A stretch of DNA of 64,000 bases. Origin: Forficula auricularia (taxonomy: Eukaryota; Arthropoda; Insecta; Dermaptera; Forficulidae). Position 1 is the first letter of the stretch. Every line of letters starts with the position of its first letter. Below, in pieces: positions 48,816-58,213 of the stretch. The DNA is taken from NCBI GenBank assembly GCA_024734495.1, contig JALMQS010000278.1:496001-560000 (forward strand), in the 5' to 3' direction. A program made the position numbers and the translations under genes. The notes under the pieces were generated by a model. The model worked only from the letters and a program-made list of their open reading frames with translations. It did not search any database and had not been told where the DNA came from.

Positions 48816-48842
48816 ACTCTACGGCCCATTTGGCCGTAGAGT
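48816..48842 (+). other. 11-bp hairpin 28 bases before the first ATG
   Basis: ACTCTACGGCC (48816-48826) pairs perfectly with GGCCGTAGAGT (48832-48842) around CATTT. A strong leader hairpin this close to the start codon could affect initiation or bind the element's protein. Confidence 0.6.
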
Positions 48843-48870
48843 AGAGGGGCATTTTTCTTAAATCCCAATT

Positions 48871-49884
48871 ATGGCGGATCTGCCATCAGTGTGCCCACAT
48901 TGTGACAGAGCCTTTAGAAACATTAGGGGCCTGGGGCAGCACATACGTCAACAACACCAAGAACACTGGAATGCTGCTGTCCCAATACCAAATATAAGGA
49001 TTCCCTGGTCAGATGAGGAGGTTAACCTTCTCGTCCAATTGGAGCTTTCGGCCCCGGCGGGGGTCCAGTGGCGTATAAACGACTGGCTACGCGAAAGATG
49101 GACCGAATGGGGTCGCACCTTAGAGAGTATTAGAGGGAAGAGGAGGTCTCTAGCCTATAGGGCTCTTCTGGCCGAACAACGCGCATCCTCCTCTTCCGGG
49201 CCTCCGCCACAATCAAGACTGACACCGATTGATGAGGCCGGACCGTCAGGGTTGTTAAATGTTTCCATCGGTCAGCTGGCCGAACAACTGTCAGCTGCCG
49301 GTGGGAGCCCTGCCAATCTGGTCGGAAGCGATGCCATCACACCATCCCTTGGGGAAGAGCCACACCATCTTGGCGGCCACGAGGGGTGCTACGAGGATGA
49401 CACCACCGAGGAGACATCAGACGTTGCCGCCGTGCCACCTCTCGGGGAAGAGCCAGACCACCTTGGCGGCCACGAGGGGTGCCTTATGGATGGCACCGTT
49501 GAGGGAGCTGAAAGGCTGGCATTGGAGTCAGTCCCCATCACCGATTGTGACGGCGGGCATGTACCCTGTGGGGGGGAGGGTCGGCCCGCAATACCTACCG
49601 AACGTGACAATGAAGGACGAGCCGCATGGGCATGTGGTGTGCCGGATCCTGCTGCACCTTCTGCTGGCCGTCGGGCTGAAGAGTCGGATGTCAGTGTCGT
49701 GTGTAGTGGTGCTAGTGATGGTCACCTGGCCGAAGATCTGCCTAGTGTTAGTGCGGTTACCCCCTTCCCAGCAAATGATGAACCATCTGCTGAACCATTG
49801 ATGGCCGTCGGCGTAGATGTCGATCCTCCTCTCGTTGCCGCCCTTAGGGCTTATCGCGAATCCCCGGGGGCGATACTGTCATGA
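48871..49884 (+). CDS. R2-like ORF1: C2H2 zinc finger and Myb-like protein
   Basis: 337 residues. A C2H2 finger lies at residues 8-29 (C8, C11, H24, H29), followed by a Myb-like region at about 44-92 starting IPWSDEEVNLLVQLE with W46, W77 and W80. Both are typical of the R2 N-terminus, where they recognise target DNA. The rest is a low-complexity acidic linker with a 14-residue repeat, LGEEPHHLGGHEGC and LGEEPDHLGGHEGC, at 160-173 and 191-204. The ATG is the first after an in-frame TAA at 48859. R2 proteins usually keep these domains on one polypeptide with the RT; here a TGA ends the frame and the RT frame starts at the overlapping ATG. Whether this is a one-base deletion or a real two-ORF design is open. 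Confidence 0.85.
   Translation: MADLPSVCPHCDRAFRNIRGLGQHIRQQHQEHWNAAVPIPNIRIPWSDEEVNLLVQLELSAPAGVQWRINDWLRERWTEWGRTLESIRGKRRSLAYRALLAEQRASSSSGPPPQSRLTPIDEAGPSGLLNVSIGQLAEQLSAAGGSPANLVGSDAITPSLGEEPHHLGGHEGCYEDDTTEETSDVAAVPPLGEEPDHLGGHEGCLMDGTVEGAERLALESVPITDCDGGHVPCGGEGRPAIPTERDNEGRAAWACGVPDPAAPSAGRRAEESDVSVVCSGASDGHLAEDLPSVSAVTPFPANDEPSAEPLMAVGVDVDPPLVAALRAYRESPGAILS
49348..49482 (+). repeat. 93-bp tandem duplication in ORF1
   Basis: Two near-identical 42-base segments (49348-49389 and 49441-49482) encode the repeated LGEEPxHLGGHEGC. The 93-bp spacing keeps the frame. It also keeps a second frame open for about 180 codons, which is a by-product of composition. Confidence 0.8.
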
Positions 49885-51980
49885 GGGGTATTGTTGTTAA
49901 CGTACTCGAGGGTAGGCCGTGGGAGGGACTGTTGGATGCATGGCTTCGGGCCCGTGGGGCGGGTCTTGCGGTTGCTGGGGCTGGGAGGCGTGTGAGGGGA
50001 GGCAATTCCACCCGGCCTCCCCCAAATGATCGGAGGGGGAGGCGGGCAGCGAAGCGTGCTGAATATGGGAGGATGCAGTCTCTCTGGCATCGTGATAAGA
50101 ATAGAGCAGTGAAGGAGGTCCTTGAGGGCGGTTCGGATCGCGGCGTGGGGTTTGATGCGGCAAGCGCCTATTGGACTAATATCCTGGGCGATTGCCGGGG
50201 ATGCCTTTCCGCCGTTTCCGACCGTCCGAGAGTCCTCCCGAGTCCTGTTCTCCTCCAGGAGCTCACTACTACCACCTCTTTTAAAAAATCGGCAGCCGGG
50301 CCAGACGGTCTGTCTCCTGCGGCCTGGAGAGGCGTAGGAGATAGGGAGCGTCTCGCCCTGCTTAACGCGATACTCCTGGAGGGCAGGGTGCCAGGGATTC
50401 TGTCCAGCGCGCGGACCGTGTTGATCCCTAAGATCCCATCGCCATCACAGCCACAGCATTATCGGCCAATCACGGTCAACTCTGTGGTCGCTCGGCAGCT
50501 TAGCAGGGTTCTCCTTCATCGTATGGAGAGCACTGTTGAGCTTCGGGGAGACCAGCGGGGGTTTGTTAAGACCGATGGTTGTGCGGAGAACACCCAGGTC
50601 CTGGGGGCTATCATAAGGGATGCGAGGTTTCAGCTGAAACAGCTACATGTCGCATCCCTGGATATTTCAAAGGCATTTGACACTATAATGCACCAACCTC
50701 TAATGGACATACTGGGTGACCTGCTGGACCCCGCGCTCGTTCCCGTGGTCAGGTCTCTATACTCGGACAGCACAACAACGCTGGTCCATGAGGGCTCAAG
50801 ATCAAATAAGATCAAGTTGGGGAGGGGTGTGAGGCAGGGGGACCCATTGTCACCATTTCTCTTCAACTTGGCTGCTAAATACATCTTAGACCGATTGTCC
50901 CCTCATGTCGGTTACGACCTACGAGGCGTACGTGTTGGCTCTTTGGCTTTTGCGGACGACGTTGTCCTTGTGGCATCGACGGCCGTGGGCCTTAAGGCTC
51001 AGATACGCGACTTTGAGGTCGGCGCCGCCATGTTCGGGATGAAGGTTAATGCGGCCAAGTCTGTGACTCTCTCGCTGGTTCCCTCCGGTAAGGAGAGAAA
51101 GATCCGGGTGTGCACAGACTATGACTTCAGGGTGGAGGGTGGGCCGATCACGGCGTTAGCCGTTGGTCGGTCCTTTTCCTACCTTGGAGTCCGTGTGGGC
51201 ACCTCGGGACTAGTATCCTCGGAGTGGCCGCTAGCGGAGATGTTGGAGAGGGTGGGGGCCGCTCCCCTGAAGGCCTCGCAAAAAATGGAGATCTTGAGAC
51301 TTCATGTTCTTCCCACAGGTATCCATCCCCTGGTGTTAGGCGGCGTTACGGTGGGCGACCTCATCACCATCGATCGCCGGGTGCGGGCATTCATTAGAAA
51401 AACCATTAATTTGCCTCGCGACACTCCAGAGGGTTTCTTCCACGCCAGGATAAGGGACGGGGGTTTGGGGGTTCCTTCCTTTAGTTGGCACGTTCCACTC
51501 CTGACACATGCTCGTATAAGCCGAATGTCATCTTCGAGCTTTGATGCAGCGAGAGCTGCATCTGAGACGCATCATGTGATCAGAAGGATTAATTGGGCCA
51601 CCGATGCCCTCCGAAAATTTGGCGGCGTGGAGGGAGCCGGGGAATACTGGGCCCGCCGGTTGTATGACAGTGTTGACGGTAAGGACTTGGGACTTTGTGC
51701 GAGGGCTACCCCGTCGTACTCCTGGGTGAACTACCCTGGTCTACTGAGCAACGGCACGTTTAAGGACCTCTGCCGCCTCCGATCCGGCTCTCTCCCTTCT
51801 GCTGTCCGCACTAGTCGCGGTAGGCGGGAGGGAGGTGTCCCGGGGTGTAGGGCCGGGTGCCCCAAAACGGAGACGACGGCCCATATTATCCAGGGCTGTG
51901 GGCGGACACACGACGGGAGGATCAAAAGGCACGACGCCGTTGTCCGATGCCTGGCGGACGATTTAAAAAAGATCTCCTAG
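49881..51980 (+). CDS. R2-like ORF2: reverse transcriptase with CCHC knuckle
   Basis: 699 residues. The basic RRGRRAAKRAEYGRMQSLW region leads into the RT: GPDGLSPAAW, YRPITVNSV, motif A LDISKAFDTIMH (D261), RGVRQGDPLSPFLFNLA, motif C AFADDVVLV (D359, D360) and FSYLGVRVG. A CCHC knuckle sits near the C-terminus (C656, C660, H668, C673). The enzyme would reverse-transcribe the element RNA at a nick made by its own endonuclease. The frame opens at 49848, so the ATG at 49881 (ATGA overlap with the ORF1 stop) may be a true re-initiation start or just the first ATG after a frameshift. It ends early at a TAG right after an A6 run. All catalytic residues are present. Confidence 0.9.
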   Translation: MRGIVVNVLEGRPWEGLLDAWLRARGAGLAVAGAGRRVRGGNSTRPPPNDRRGRRAAKRAEYGRMQSLWHRDKNRAVKEVLEGGSDRGVGFDAASAYWTNILGDCRGCLSAVSDRPRVLPSPVLLQELTTTTSFKKSAAGPDGLSPAAWRGVGDRERLALLNAILLEGRVPGILSSARTVLIPKIPSPSQPQHYRPITVNSVVARQLSRVLLHRMESTVELRGDQRGFVKTDGCAENTQVLGAIIRDARFQLKQLHVASLDISKAFDTIMHQPLMDILGDLLDPALVPVVRSLYSDSTTTLVHEGSRSNKIKLGRGVRQGDPLSPFLFNLAAKYILDRLSPHVGYDLRGVRVGSLAFADDVVLVASTAVGLKAQIRDFEVGAAMFGMKVNAAKSVTLSLVPSGKERKIRVCTDYDFRVEGGPITALAVGRSFSYLGVRVGTSGLVSSEWPLAEMLERVGAAPLKASQKMEILRLHVLPTGIHPLVLGGVTVGDLITIDRRVRAFIRKTINLPRDTPEGFFHARIRDGGLGVPSFSWHVPLLTHARISRMSSSSFDAARAASETHHVIRRINWATDALRKFGGVEGAGEYWARRLYDSVDGKDLGLCARATPSYSWVNYPGLLSNGTFKDLCRLRSGSLPSAVRTSRGRREGGVPGCRAGCPKTETTAHIIQGCGRTHDGRIKRHDAVVRCLADDLKKIS

Positions 51981-51981
51981 G

Positions 51982-52386
51982 GTGGAGCTGGAGTATTTAT
52001 ACTCCAGTGCTGCCGGAGATCGTAAGCCAGACATCGTGATGGCAGGGCCGGAAGATCGGGTGACGGTCATTGATGTCCAGGTGGTCTCCGCGCTCGCCGG
52101 ACTGGAGGTTGCTAACAAGAACAAAATTAATTATTATAGTTGCAACTCCAGTCTGGTCGGGAATATCGCGGAGAGGTTCGGAGTCGCCGCCGGTGCTGTT
52201 ACCGTTTTGGCGGCGACAATATCGTGGAAGGGGGTGTGGTGTCCCCGGTCCTTCAGGGACCTGCGCGCCCTGGGTGTCCCCAAAACTACACTAAACAAAA
52301 TGACACTCAGGGCGATGCTAGGTTCCCTTTTTAACTTTTCCAGTTTTATGAGGCGGACTTTCAGGACGGGGCCCGGCCTTAATTGA
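51982..52386 (+). CDS. R2-like endonuclease tail, frame-shifted from ORF2
   Basis: The frame, open from 51967, begins with codons for VELEYLYSSAAGDRKPDIVM. It carries the restriction-like endonuclease core PD, 13 residues, then DVQ (RKPDIVM, then VIDVQVV) and a downstream KINYY segment. The protein then runs on for about 90 residues to a TGA. Removing one A from the AAAAAA run at about 51964-51969 would join it to ORF2. In other R2 elements this is one continuous protein. Either this copy has a one-base insertion or the assembly has a homopolymer error. There is no real start codon here; GTG at 51982 is just an internal codon. Confidence 0.85.
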   Translation: MELEYLYSSAAGDRKPDIVMAGPEDRVTVIDVQVVSALAGLEVANKNKINYYSCNSSLVGNIAERFGVAAGAVTVLAATISWKGVWCPRSFRDLRALGVPKTTLNKMTLRAMLGSLFNFSSFMRRTFRTGPGLN

Positions 52387-52800
52387 GTAAAATATAATTT
52401 TAGATTTATGTGCATTGCTGGGCTGGCCATCTTCGACAGATGACCTTTTTGCAGTGGCCAGTCCATTTTAAACTAATAATAAGAATTTTTTAGCATTTAA
52501 TGTTAAATTTTATTTATATATATTTTTTGTTTTGTTTTTTTTTGTTTCTAGTGTTTATTTGTTTATTTTATTAATAGCATTGCACAGTTGTGGGGCGCTT
52601 TTTGCGCTCCCAACACTCTGGCCTCGGTTCTGGAGTTGTCATAGGCGCCCATAAATGTACTTTGATCACAAATAGCCACAACATCTGGCATTATTGTTTG
52701 GACGGCTGATGAGAAGTTGCGCTCGAATCTGTAAAAAAATCTGTTTTCTTTTTGTAAAGGGCTGCCCCCCTCTGCGTGGCGCAATAAATCAGTCAATTGA
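52387..52800 (+). other. probable 3' UTR of the R2-like element
   Basis: Starts after the endonuclease stop. Contains TGGCCA-rich pairing segments (52422-52465) and a hairpin GGGGCGC-TTTTT-GCGCTCC at about 52592-52610. GC falls, then rises again to a final patch (52757-52785) before AT-rich DNA. The exact end is unknown. A minus-strand ORF (52563-52796) lies across it with no recognisable domain. Confidence 0.5.
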
Positions 52801-53527
52801 AATAGGTAAAATGGGGTTTAATTCAATATAAAAAATATTTTTCTCCTCTTCAATCGGCTTAGAAGATAGAAAGATATACTAAGTTCATCGAGAAGTATTT
52901 TTAAAATTTCTGCGGAATTAGAGTTCATATAAATTTTAAAATGTATTAACCAATTAAAAAACAGAGTCTTTACTGTATTCGATTATGGAGAGTTTAACGT
53001 TAATATTTGTAATGTTGCTTTGAGATATGTTCTACGAAACATTGAATTTAAAATGACTTTGAATGGAAGCATCGAGATCAATAAATGTTAAAAGGTAGAG
53101 CAAATGCAAGAGAAGTATTCAAGTCACGCGTGGAAAGAACACTTGTTGAGTGATTGCGTTTTAAGGATTCGAATAAATTTCGAGTGTTAATGGAGAGAGG
53201 AAAAAAGGAATTTGAAATGGATAGGCGAGATTATTTATCGAATAAATATACATTATATCTGACAGTGACCACTTATGGGCTCGAATCACGAAAATGATTC
53301 AATTAGTAATATTATTAAGTCTTTTATCATATTCAATTAAACTATAAAAGGGAAGGCAGCTGCACTAAATGACTGACACTGGCTATACATCTATGTCTAT
53401 TAATACATCTTTCTCTATCTATCTCTTTAAATATATTGGCCAGCAGCTTCTGCATGTATTCTTAAAGAATATGAAAATGACTAAGTCATTAATCATTATT
53501 TGATGTTATAAGTTGAAATGAAACATT
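52801..53527. other. AT-rich spacer with a TATA candidate
   Basis: No coding feature recognised. See 53343. Confidence 0.45.
53343..53350 (+). promoter_or_regulatory. possible TATA box
   Basis: CTATAAAAGGGAAGG is a textbook TATA context with GC-rich bases directly after it. About 30 bases downstream lies GACTGACACTGG. No ORF or known gene follows within the window, so the gene it might serve is unknown. Confidence 0.25.
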
Positions 53528-53641
53528 ACCCAGATAGCATACTTGCTATAGAAGATCTTATTCAGCTCTTATTGTCTTTAAGATGTCTAGAAGATCTCCT
53601 AGTGTCTAGAAAACATGTTCTAGACCAAGTGTGCTAACAGG
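53528..53641. mobile_element. short MITE-like inverted repeat
   Basis: The left end CCCAGATAGCATACTTGC and the right end, on the complement, CCTGTTAGCACACTTGG are imperfect inverted repeats about 114 bp apart. The interior repeats AGATCT/TCTAGA-type palindromes. No clear target duplication. Confidence 0.5.
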
Positions 53642-54411
53642 AAAGTGATTTTTGAACAAAGGTTTTGTGGGAATATTTATGTGAATTAATTAGAAATCGA
53701 ACGGGTTAATGTATTGTCGTGAAATTTGTTCAATTTCATTCAAATTCGATGGCAACATTAAGAAACTTAAATAGGATTAGTGGTTCAATTTTACCCACCA
53801 GACTACATCTATTAAAAATATATAAATAAATGTTCATTCCCACGAAATGTTCTGTAAAATAGGAGTTAGTATGAACTATTATACTGAAGAAAAAAATGTT
53901 AAATGAGATACTGCACTGCACTTGATCGACTGAATATCTAAAATTAGATAGTAACACAGTACGTAGTCTTTTAGCTAACATTCTGTAAATGCATTGTATC
54001 TGACAAGGTAATACCGTACGCTATAAGGTTTAAGTAGAAAAATAATGAAAAATACTATTTTCTCTATTAAAGATAGGTTAATTAATATCTTAACGGGTTA
54101 CATCTGCTACATCTTATTTTCTTTTATCATCTCATGAGACTAAAAAGATGTTTGCGGTGTAACATTATCCGAACGTAAGTTATACGGTGAATAAATATAG
54201 TTTTTACCAATGCTACATCTCAATATTGCTAAATTGGAAAATTATAGGTCGAAATTTTCAGTCAATTCTTTTCTTTTGTCTACATTTATATATAACATAG
54301 ATTAAAGTTTAAACGGATTTTATACATACACAAAAAAGCGTTTTATCTAGCCAGACAAATCAATTAAAATATTATAATTTCTAATATTGAAATAGAGTAG
54401 AATAAATTAAA
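53642..54411. other. AT-rich spacer, no gene seen
   Basis: Nothing supported. Confidence 0.5.
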
Positions 54412-54413
54412 TA

Positions 54414-54530
54414 CAGTGGGACTTCGAACTTAATTTGTTTCACGACCGGGTTCAAGCTAAGAAAAAAGTACATTGTACGAAAAGTGATTTATTATATCCC
54501 CTTACCCTAAAAAAAGCTCGCCTTAAGGGA
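54414..54530 (+). mobile_element. pogo/Tigger-like left end, truncated
   Basis: TACAGTGGGACTTCGAACTT followed by TTTCACGACCGGGTTC resembles the start of pogo/Tigger-type MITEs (compare 11939). No matching right end found nearby. Confidence 0.5.
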
Positions 54531-55446
54531 CGTTGATCCTATGTGTAATTAAACACATGTAAAATATTAATAAATATTATGTATTGGATCAATTTAAATC
54601 GTATCTGATTAGATGGAGGCGCCACAAGGTAAGAACTTGACAAGAGCTGCCTTCTATCGGTAGCGGAACAAACCTCGAGCAGGCAGGAGTGGTACAGCCG
54701 CGAGTTCCGAGAAGAATAGGATAAAGCAAAAAGATTACATCATGATCGATATTGTCATCGCAGCTTCGGTGAAAAACTTAGATTCACATATTATTTAGTA
54801 TTTTTTTTCCTTATGAAAGAGACAAAGAAAAATTATCTATACAATTATTGTTCAAATTTATTTATACAAATTATACAATAATAAAAACGATTGTATACAA
54901 GTTATATCACAAAACGGATTAAAAATAAATAGTTTGTTTATATAATATAAAAGAACAAGTAAATTTCATGGTCATTTAAGTATTTGAAAAGCGAATTTTA
55001 TTTGACTCTTGTGAAGACTAATTTTTTTCGCTTTAGTTTCAGATAGATTAAAATTTTTTGCTGAAGTTGCTTTGATTAAAATATAGGGGGAGATAAAAAA
55101 TCCAATGGTTAAGATTCATAGTGATCGAAAACAAGTTTTTTGATTTGCATAGATTTCATATATATATATTAGGTATTATGTTTAGGCTCCACTTAGGATA
55201 CGGAAATCTCTTATCTTCGATAGAATTTCATCGACTATACTCCCGCCTGGGTATATGCTATATGGGTATTATCTGGTTTGTTTTGGTAAAAGAAGCTGGT
55301 TATCACATTACAACAAAAATTATCTGATTTCTTTCAAATTAAATCACTTTTTAAGAAATTCATGACATTTCTAGCTTCAACTTAGGGCGGGTTTTTTTCA
55401 AATTATTTGACCGAGAATTAATTAAAAAAAACAGTATTTCCAAACA
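54531..55446. other. AT-rich spacer, no gene seen
   Basis: A GC-balanced patch at 54600-54780 is unassigned. A 68-codon ORF at 55121-55327 has no recognisable domain. Confidence 0.45.
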
Positions 55447-55947
55447 GGGGCGTAGCCACGGGGGGGGGGGGTCAGAACCCTTAGTTAGTTTTTGCATTTT
55501 TATACTTCTGGGGGTACACTGATTATGTATACAAAATTTGGTTGAGTTTGCTCAAATGGCCTAGATTTTTAATTTTTAACCCCCCTCCACCCACCTTAAT
55601 TTTGGGTCGATATGCACCAAAATCTAATCAGCTCTTAATCTCAATGCACCAAAATTACGCGTGAAATTTGGTTTTGATATTCACACAAAAATTTGGTAAC
55701 GCACAGACAACCAGACAGACTAGCAGACATTTTGACAAAACAATTATTATCTCGAGAAATAAAAAATTTTCTATGTTCACCTATTAGGGATTTTTGTAGA
55801 CCGAAACGCCACGGTTTTGCTCAATTTTTTTAATCAAAATAGTTTCTGTCGTTTTTGAGATATTTCGAAAAAAAAGAAGGAAAAAAAACACTTTTTTCAT
55901 GCACGATTACAATACTTGACCATACCCTGTATGGTAAAGTAAAAACT
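55447..55947 (+). repeat. CTTTACCATAC-family repeat, longest copy
   Basis: Begins GGGGCGTAGCCACGG and a G-run, and passes TATACAAAATTTGGTTGAG, GACATTTTGACAAAACAATT, AATTTTTTTAATCAAAATAG and GAGATATTTCGAAAA. It ends CATGCACGATTACAATACTT, then GACCATACCCTGTATGGTAAAGTAAAAA split as a small terminal hairpin (ACCATAC/GTATGGT). Other copies: 8760-9045, 19735-19800, 42061-42490, 44768-45035. The A-rich tail after a hairpin suggests a retroposon; the class is not settled. Confidence 0.65.
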
Positions 55948-57631
55948 CCCACTAAATATTTTGCTTTGTGGACTGATTCCCCCACCCCCCTAAGAAATTT
56001 TTTTGGCTACCCCACTATATCCAAATATAACATTTATAAGATGATCCAGCCAGTGACAGCATTGTGAACTATTTGTTTAAAAGTTAAACGATTTGTTAAT
56101 TTTTTATGTATGAATATTTAATTTGAAAAATAATAATTTAGAAATTATAGTATAGCTGATATAATATAATTTTATTTGTCATAATTTTTTAATAATGTAA
56201 CTTTTACGAAGTTTTTTTTTACTTTCACTTACATATAAAGAGGAAATATTAGAATGGCTCCATTTTGTTGTTGTTTTTCTCTTAACTCTGGATTCACTAA
56301 ATATAAAGATTGCTCACAGTCTGTTTTCTTGGCAGACAAAAGCGGCACTCATTAATTAATTATAGTACACTATGTTTATTAAACGAAAATTGGGAGATTA
56401 TTCTTTAAATATTATTCAAGGTTCAAATAAAATATCAATAATAAAGATAAGAAATTTAAAGACCCATTATTTATTTAGTCAAGTTTTTTTTAATCATCAT
56501 TCTGATTGCTTATCATTTTTTTGATCCCTTTAAAAAAATTTAAATGCCTTGAATCACTTACGTATTTAATCTTAGCCTCTACGTAAAGAAAATAATAAAA
56601 ATAAGATGCAGGTATATATTAGAATAATTATATAATTCAATAAAAAAGCTTAAAGTATAGTTGTTGCCGCAAAAAATTCTCATTTTATCAATCATTTTTT
56701 GATGGGATTCTTATTGTTTGAATTTAGCCTTATGATCTTGTCCTTAATTGAGTTGACATTGGTTACCAATTGTTTGGAACTCAATTTAAATCTAAATAAA
56801 ATTTAGTTTTATGGATTTAATAATAAAATATTATTGTAAGAGAATAAGTTAAAATATAAAGAGGTATTAATCTCAATAAACAAGTAGGTATAGTAGACAT
56901 AGTTTTGAATTTCTTATTGTTTTGGGGTGAGACCCACAAAAGTTGACCACATGCTGAAACACAAAAATGGAAAACTTTGTTTACTCAAAATACTTTAAAA
57001 TGTCAAGTTATGCATGAATATGAATTTTTGTGATTAACTTCCTTATACTACGAATAAGGCAACTACTATTTAAAGTAAAGTAAAAAAATAAATGAATAAT
57101 ATTTAACATCCAGAAAAAAATAAAATAATTTAAATATTGACAACTGGATTTATACATATTTTATATTTTTCATATTCATATACGATTTAATTATTTTTTA
57201 TAGGAATAATTGAAAATAAATATTTAAATTTATTATCTCTAGATAGAAACGAATATAGCCTTGATATATGAAAAACATTCGAAAAAAAATAATAAATTCT
57301 CTCTAATAGATGCCTAAATTTTGGCAAATATTTAAAATTGATTGATTCTAAGGTTAAATTGACTCCTTATTTATTTATTTTAGAGATTGATGAGTTGATT
57401 TTTTTTTCATTCATTTGTTTCCTATGTAATATTATAATTATAGATGGTTAAAATTAGACATTTCTGCATCTTGCTTGGTATATATTATATATTTTCCTCC
57501 TTTAAAGAGTGTTTTCAATAAAAACATCTATGACCAATAAAGAGATATATTTATAATATTAGAGTATATAAATTGATTAATTTTTAACCTATGCCTGTAT
57601 TAGAAATGTCATATATGCATAATATGTGATC
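55948..57631. other. AT-rich spacer, no gene seen
   Basis: Nothing recognised. Confidence 0.5.
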
Positions 57632-57635
57632 TTAA

Positions 57636-58209
57636 GGCTCAAAGATCGAAAACGCTCTTGAGCGAAAAAAAACGTCCATAACGTGTTGTGGCAAACTCAA
57701 AAAGACCACAATACGTGGCTCTCATGATATTTGAGCACTACGCGTTATGGTTAATAAGAAAAGCCATAAGGCGTTCTGAACGTTAGCTGATGCAATCATG
57801 ATGACGGACAGGTTGTAACTTGTCAACAGAATTACTGTACACCCTTCGAGTTTGTGTTCATTCTTGAATGCCATTTCCGAGTGTGAACATCTTTGCGCTA
57901 ATCATGGCTAGTAAAATGAACATATTTGATAAAAATTAAGTGAGTTAATGAAGACAAATACTGATCTAAGTGTTTTACTGAGTGTCGAACAATACAAAAC
58001 GTTACTTGAAGAAACAAAACAGGATCAGCTTCTTAAAAAAACAACCAATCGCTATCGACAAAGCAGTATCTTCGTCTTAATCGGTAAAAAATGTATTGTG
58101 ATCTTTTTGAGTTAACCACATTGCGAATAAGGCATTGTGGATGGTTTAAAGAGGTCACAACGCGTTGTGGACGTTTTTTTCGCTCAATGAGCGTTTTCGT
58201 TCTTTGAGC
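57636..58209. mobile_element. TTAA-flanked DNA transposon, deleted copy
   Basis: The ends are inverted repeats of about 55 bp: GGCTCAAAGATCGAAAACGC at the left, and on the complement GCTCAAAGAACGAAAACGCT at the right, continuing through GAGCGAAAAAAA and ACGTCCA. TTAA is present on both sides (57632-57635, 58210-58213). TTAA duplications occur in piggyBac and Kolobok elements. The small ORF inside may instead recall the N-terminus of KRBA2/Ginger-type integrase proteins, so the superfamily is open. At 574 bp it cannot encode a transposase. Confidence 0.75.
57948..58115 (+). pseudogene. 55-residue ORF in the TTAA element
   Basis: ATG at 57948 to TAA at 58113. The product begins MKTNTDLSVLLSVEQYKTLL, then EETKQDQLLKKTTNRYRQSS, and loses sense where the right terminal repeat begins. 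The LSVEQYKTLLEETK part loosely resembles the N-terminal segment of integrase-like proteins of the KRBA2 type. Likely a deletion remnant of the parent element's transposase. Recalled similarity only. Confidence 0.35.
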
Positions 58210-58213
58210 TTAA

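Larger units (their letters stand above)
47530..52800 (+). mobile_element. R2-type non-LTR retrotransposon, nearly complete
   Basis: GC-rich block holding, in order: a long leader, an ORF with C2H2 and Myb-like DNA-binding domains, a reverse transcriptase ORF with a CCHC knuckle, a PD-(D/E)XK endonuclease tail and a 3' UTR. This order defines the R2 group, which normally inserts by target-primed reverse transcription into 28S rRNA genes. Outer limits are estimates from composition; no target duplication was found. The 28S target sequence next to classic R2 insertions is absent on both sides. The only clear coding damage is one frameshift at about 51967, so the copy is young. Confidence 0.85.

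Noticed and set aside
49259..49801. 180-codon ORF in the second + frame inside R2-like ORF1
   Set aside because: It is a shadow frame kept open by high GC and the 93-bp duplication; the ORF1 frame holds the known domains at its start.
49851..50163. minus-strand ORFs opposite the R2-like RT
   Set aside because: Low-complexity proline-rich translations produced by GC-rich codons on the sense strand.
51982..52386. separate third gene starting at GTG
   Set aside because: GTG is not a plausible eukaryotic start here, and the sequence is the expected C-terminal continuation of the RT protein after a one-base frameshift.
52563..52796. 77-codon minus-strand ORF as a gene
   Set aside because: No recognised domain; it lies across the probable 3' UTR of the R2-like element.
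52387..52800. 28S rDNA target junction downstream of the R2-like element
   Set aside because: I looked for the 28S sequence that normally follows R2 and did not find it.
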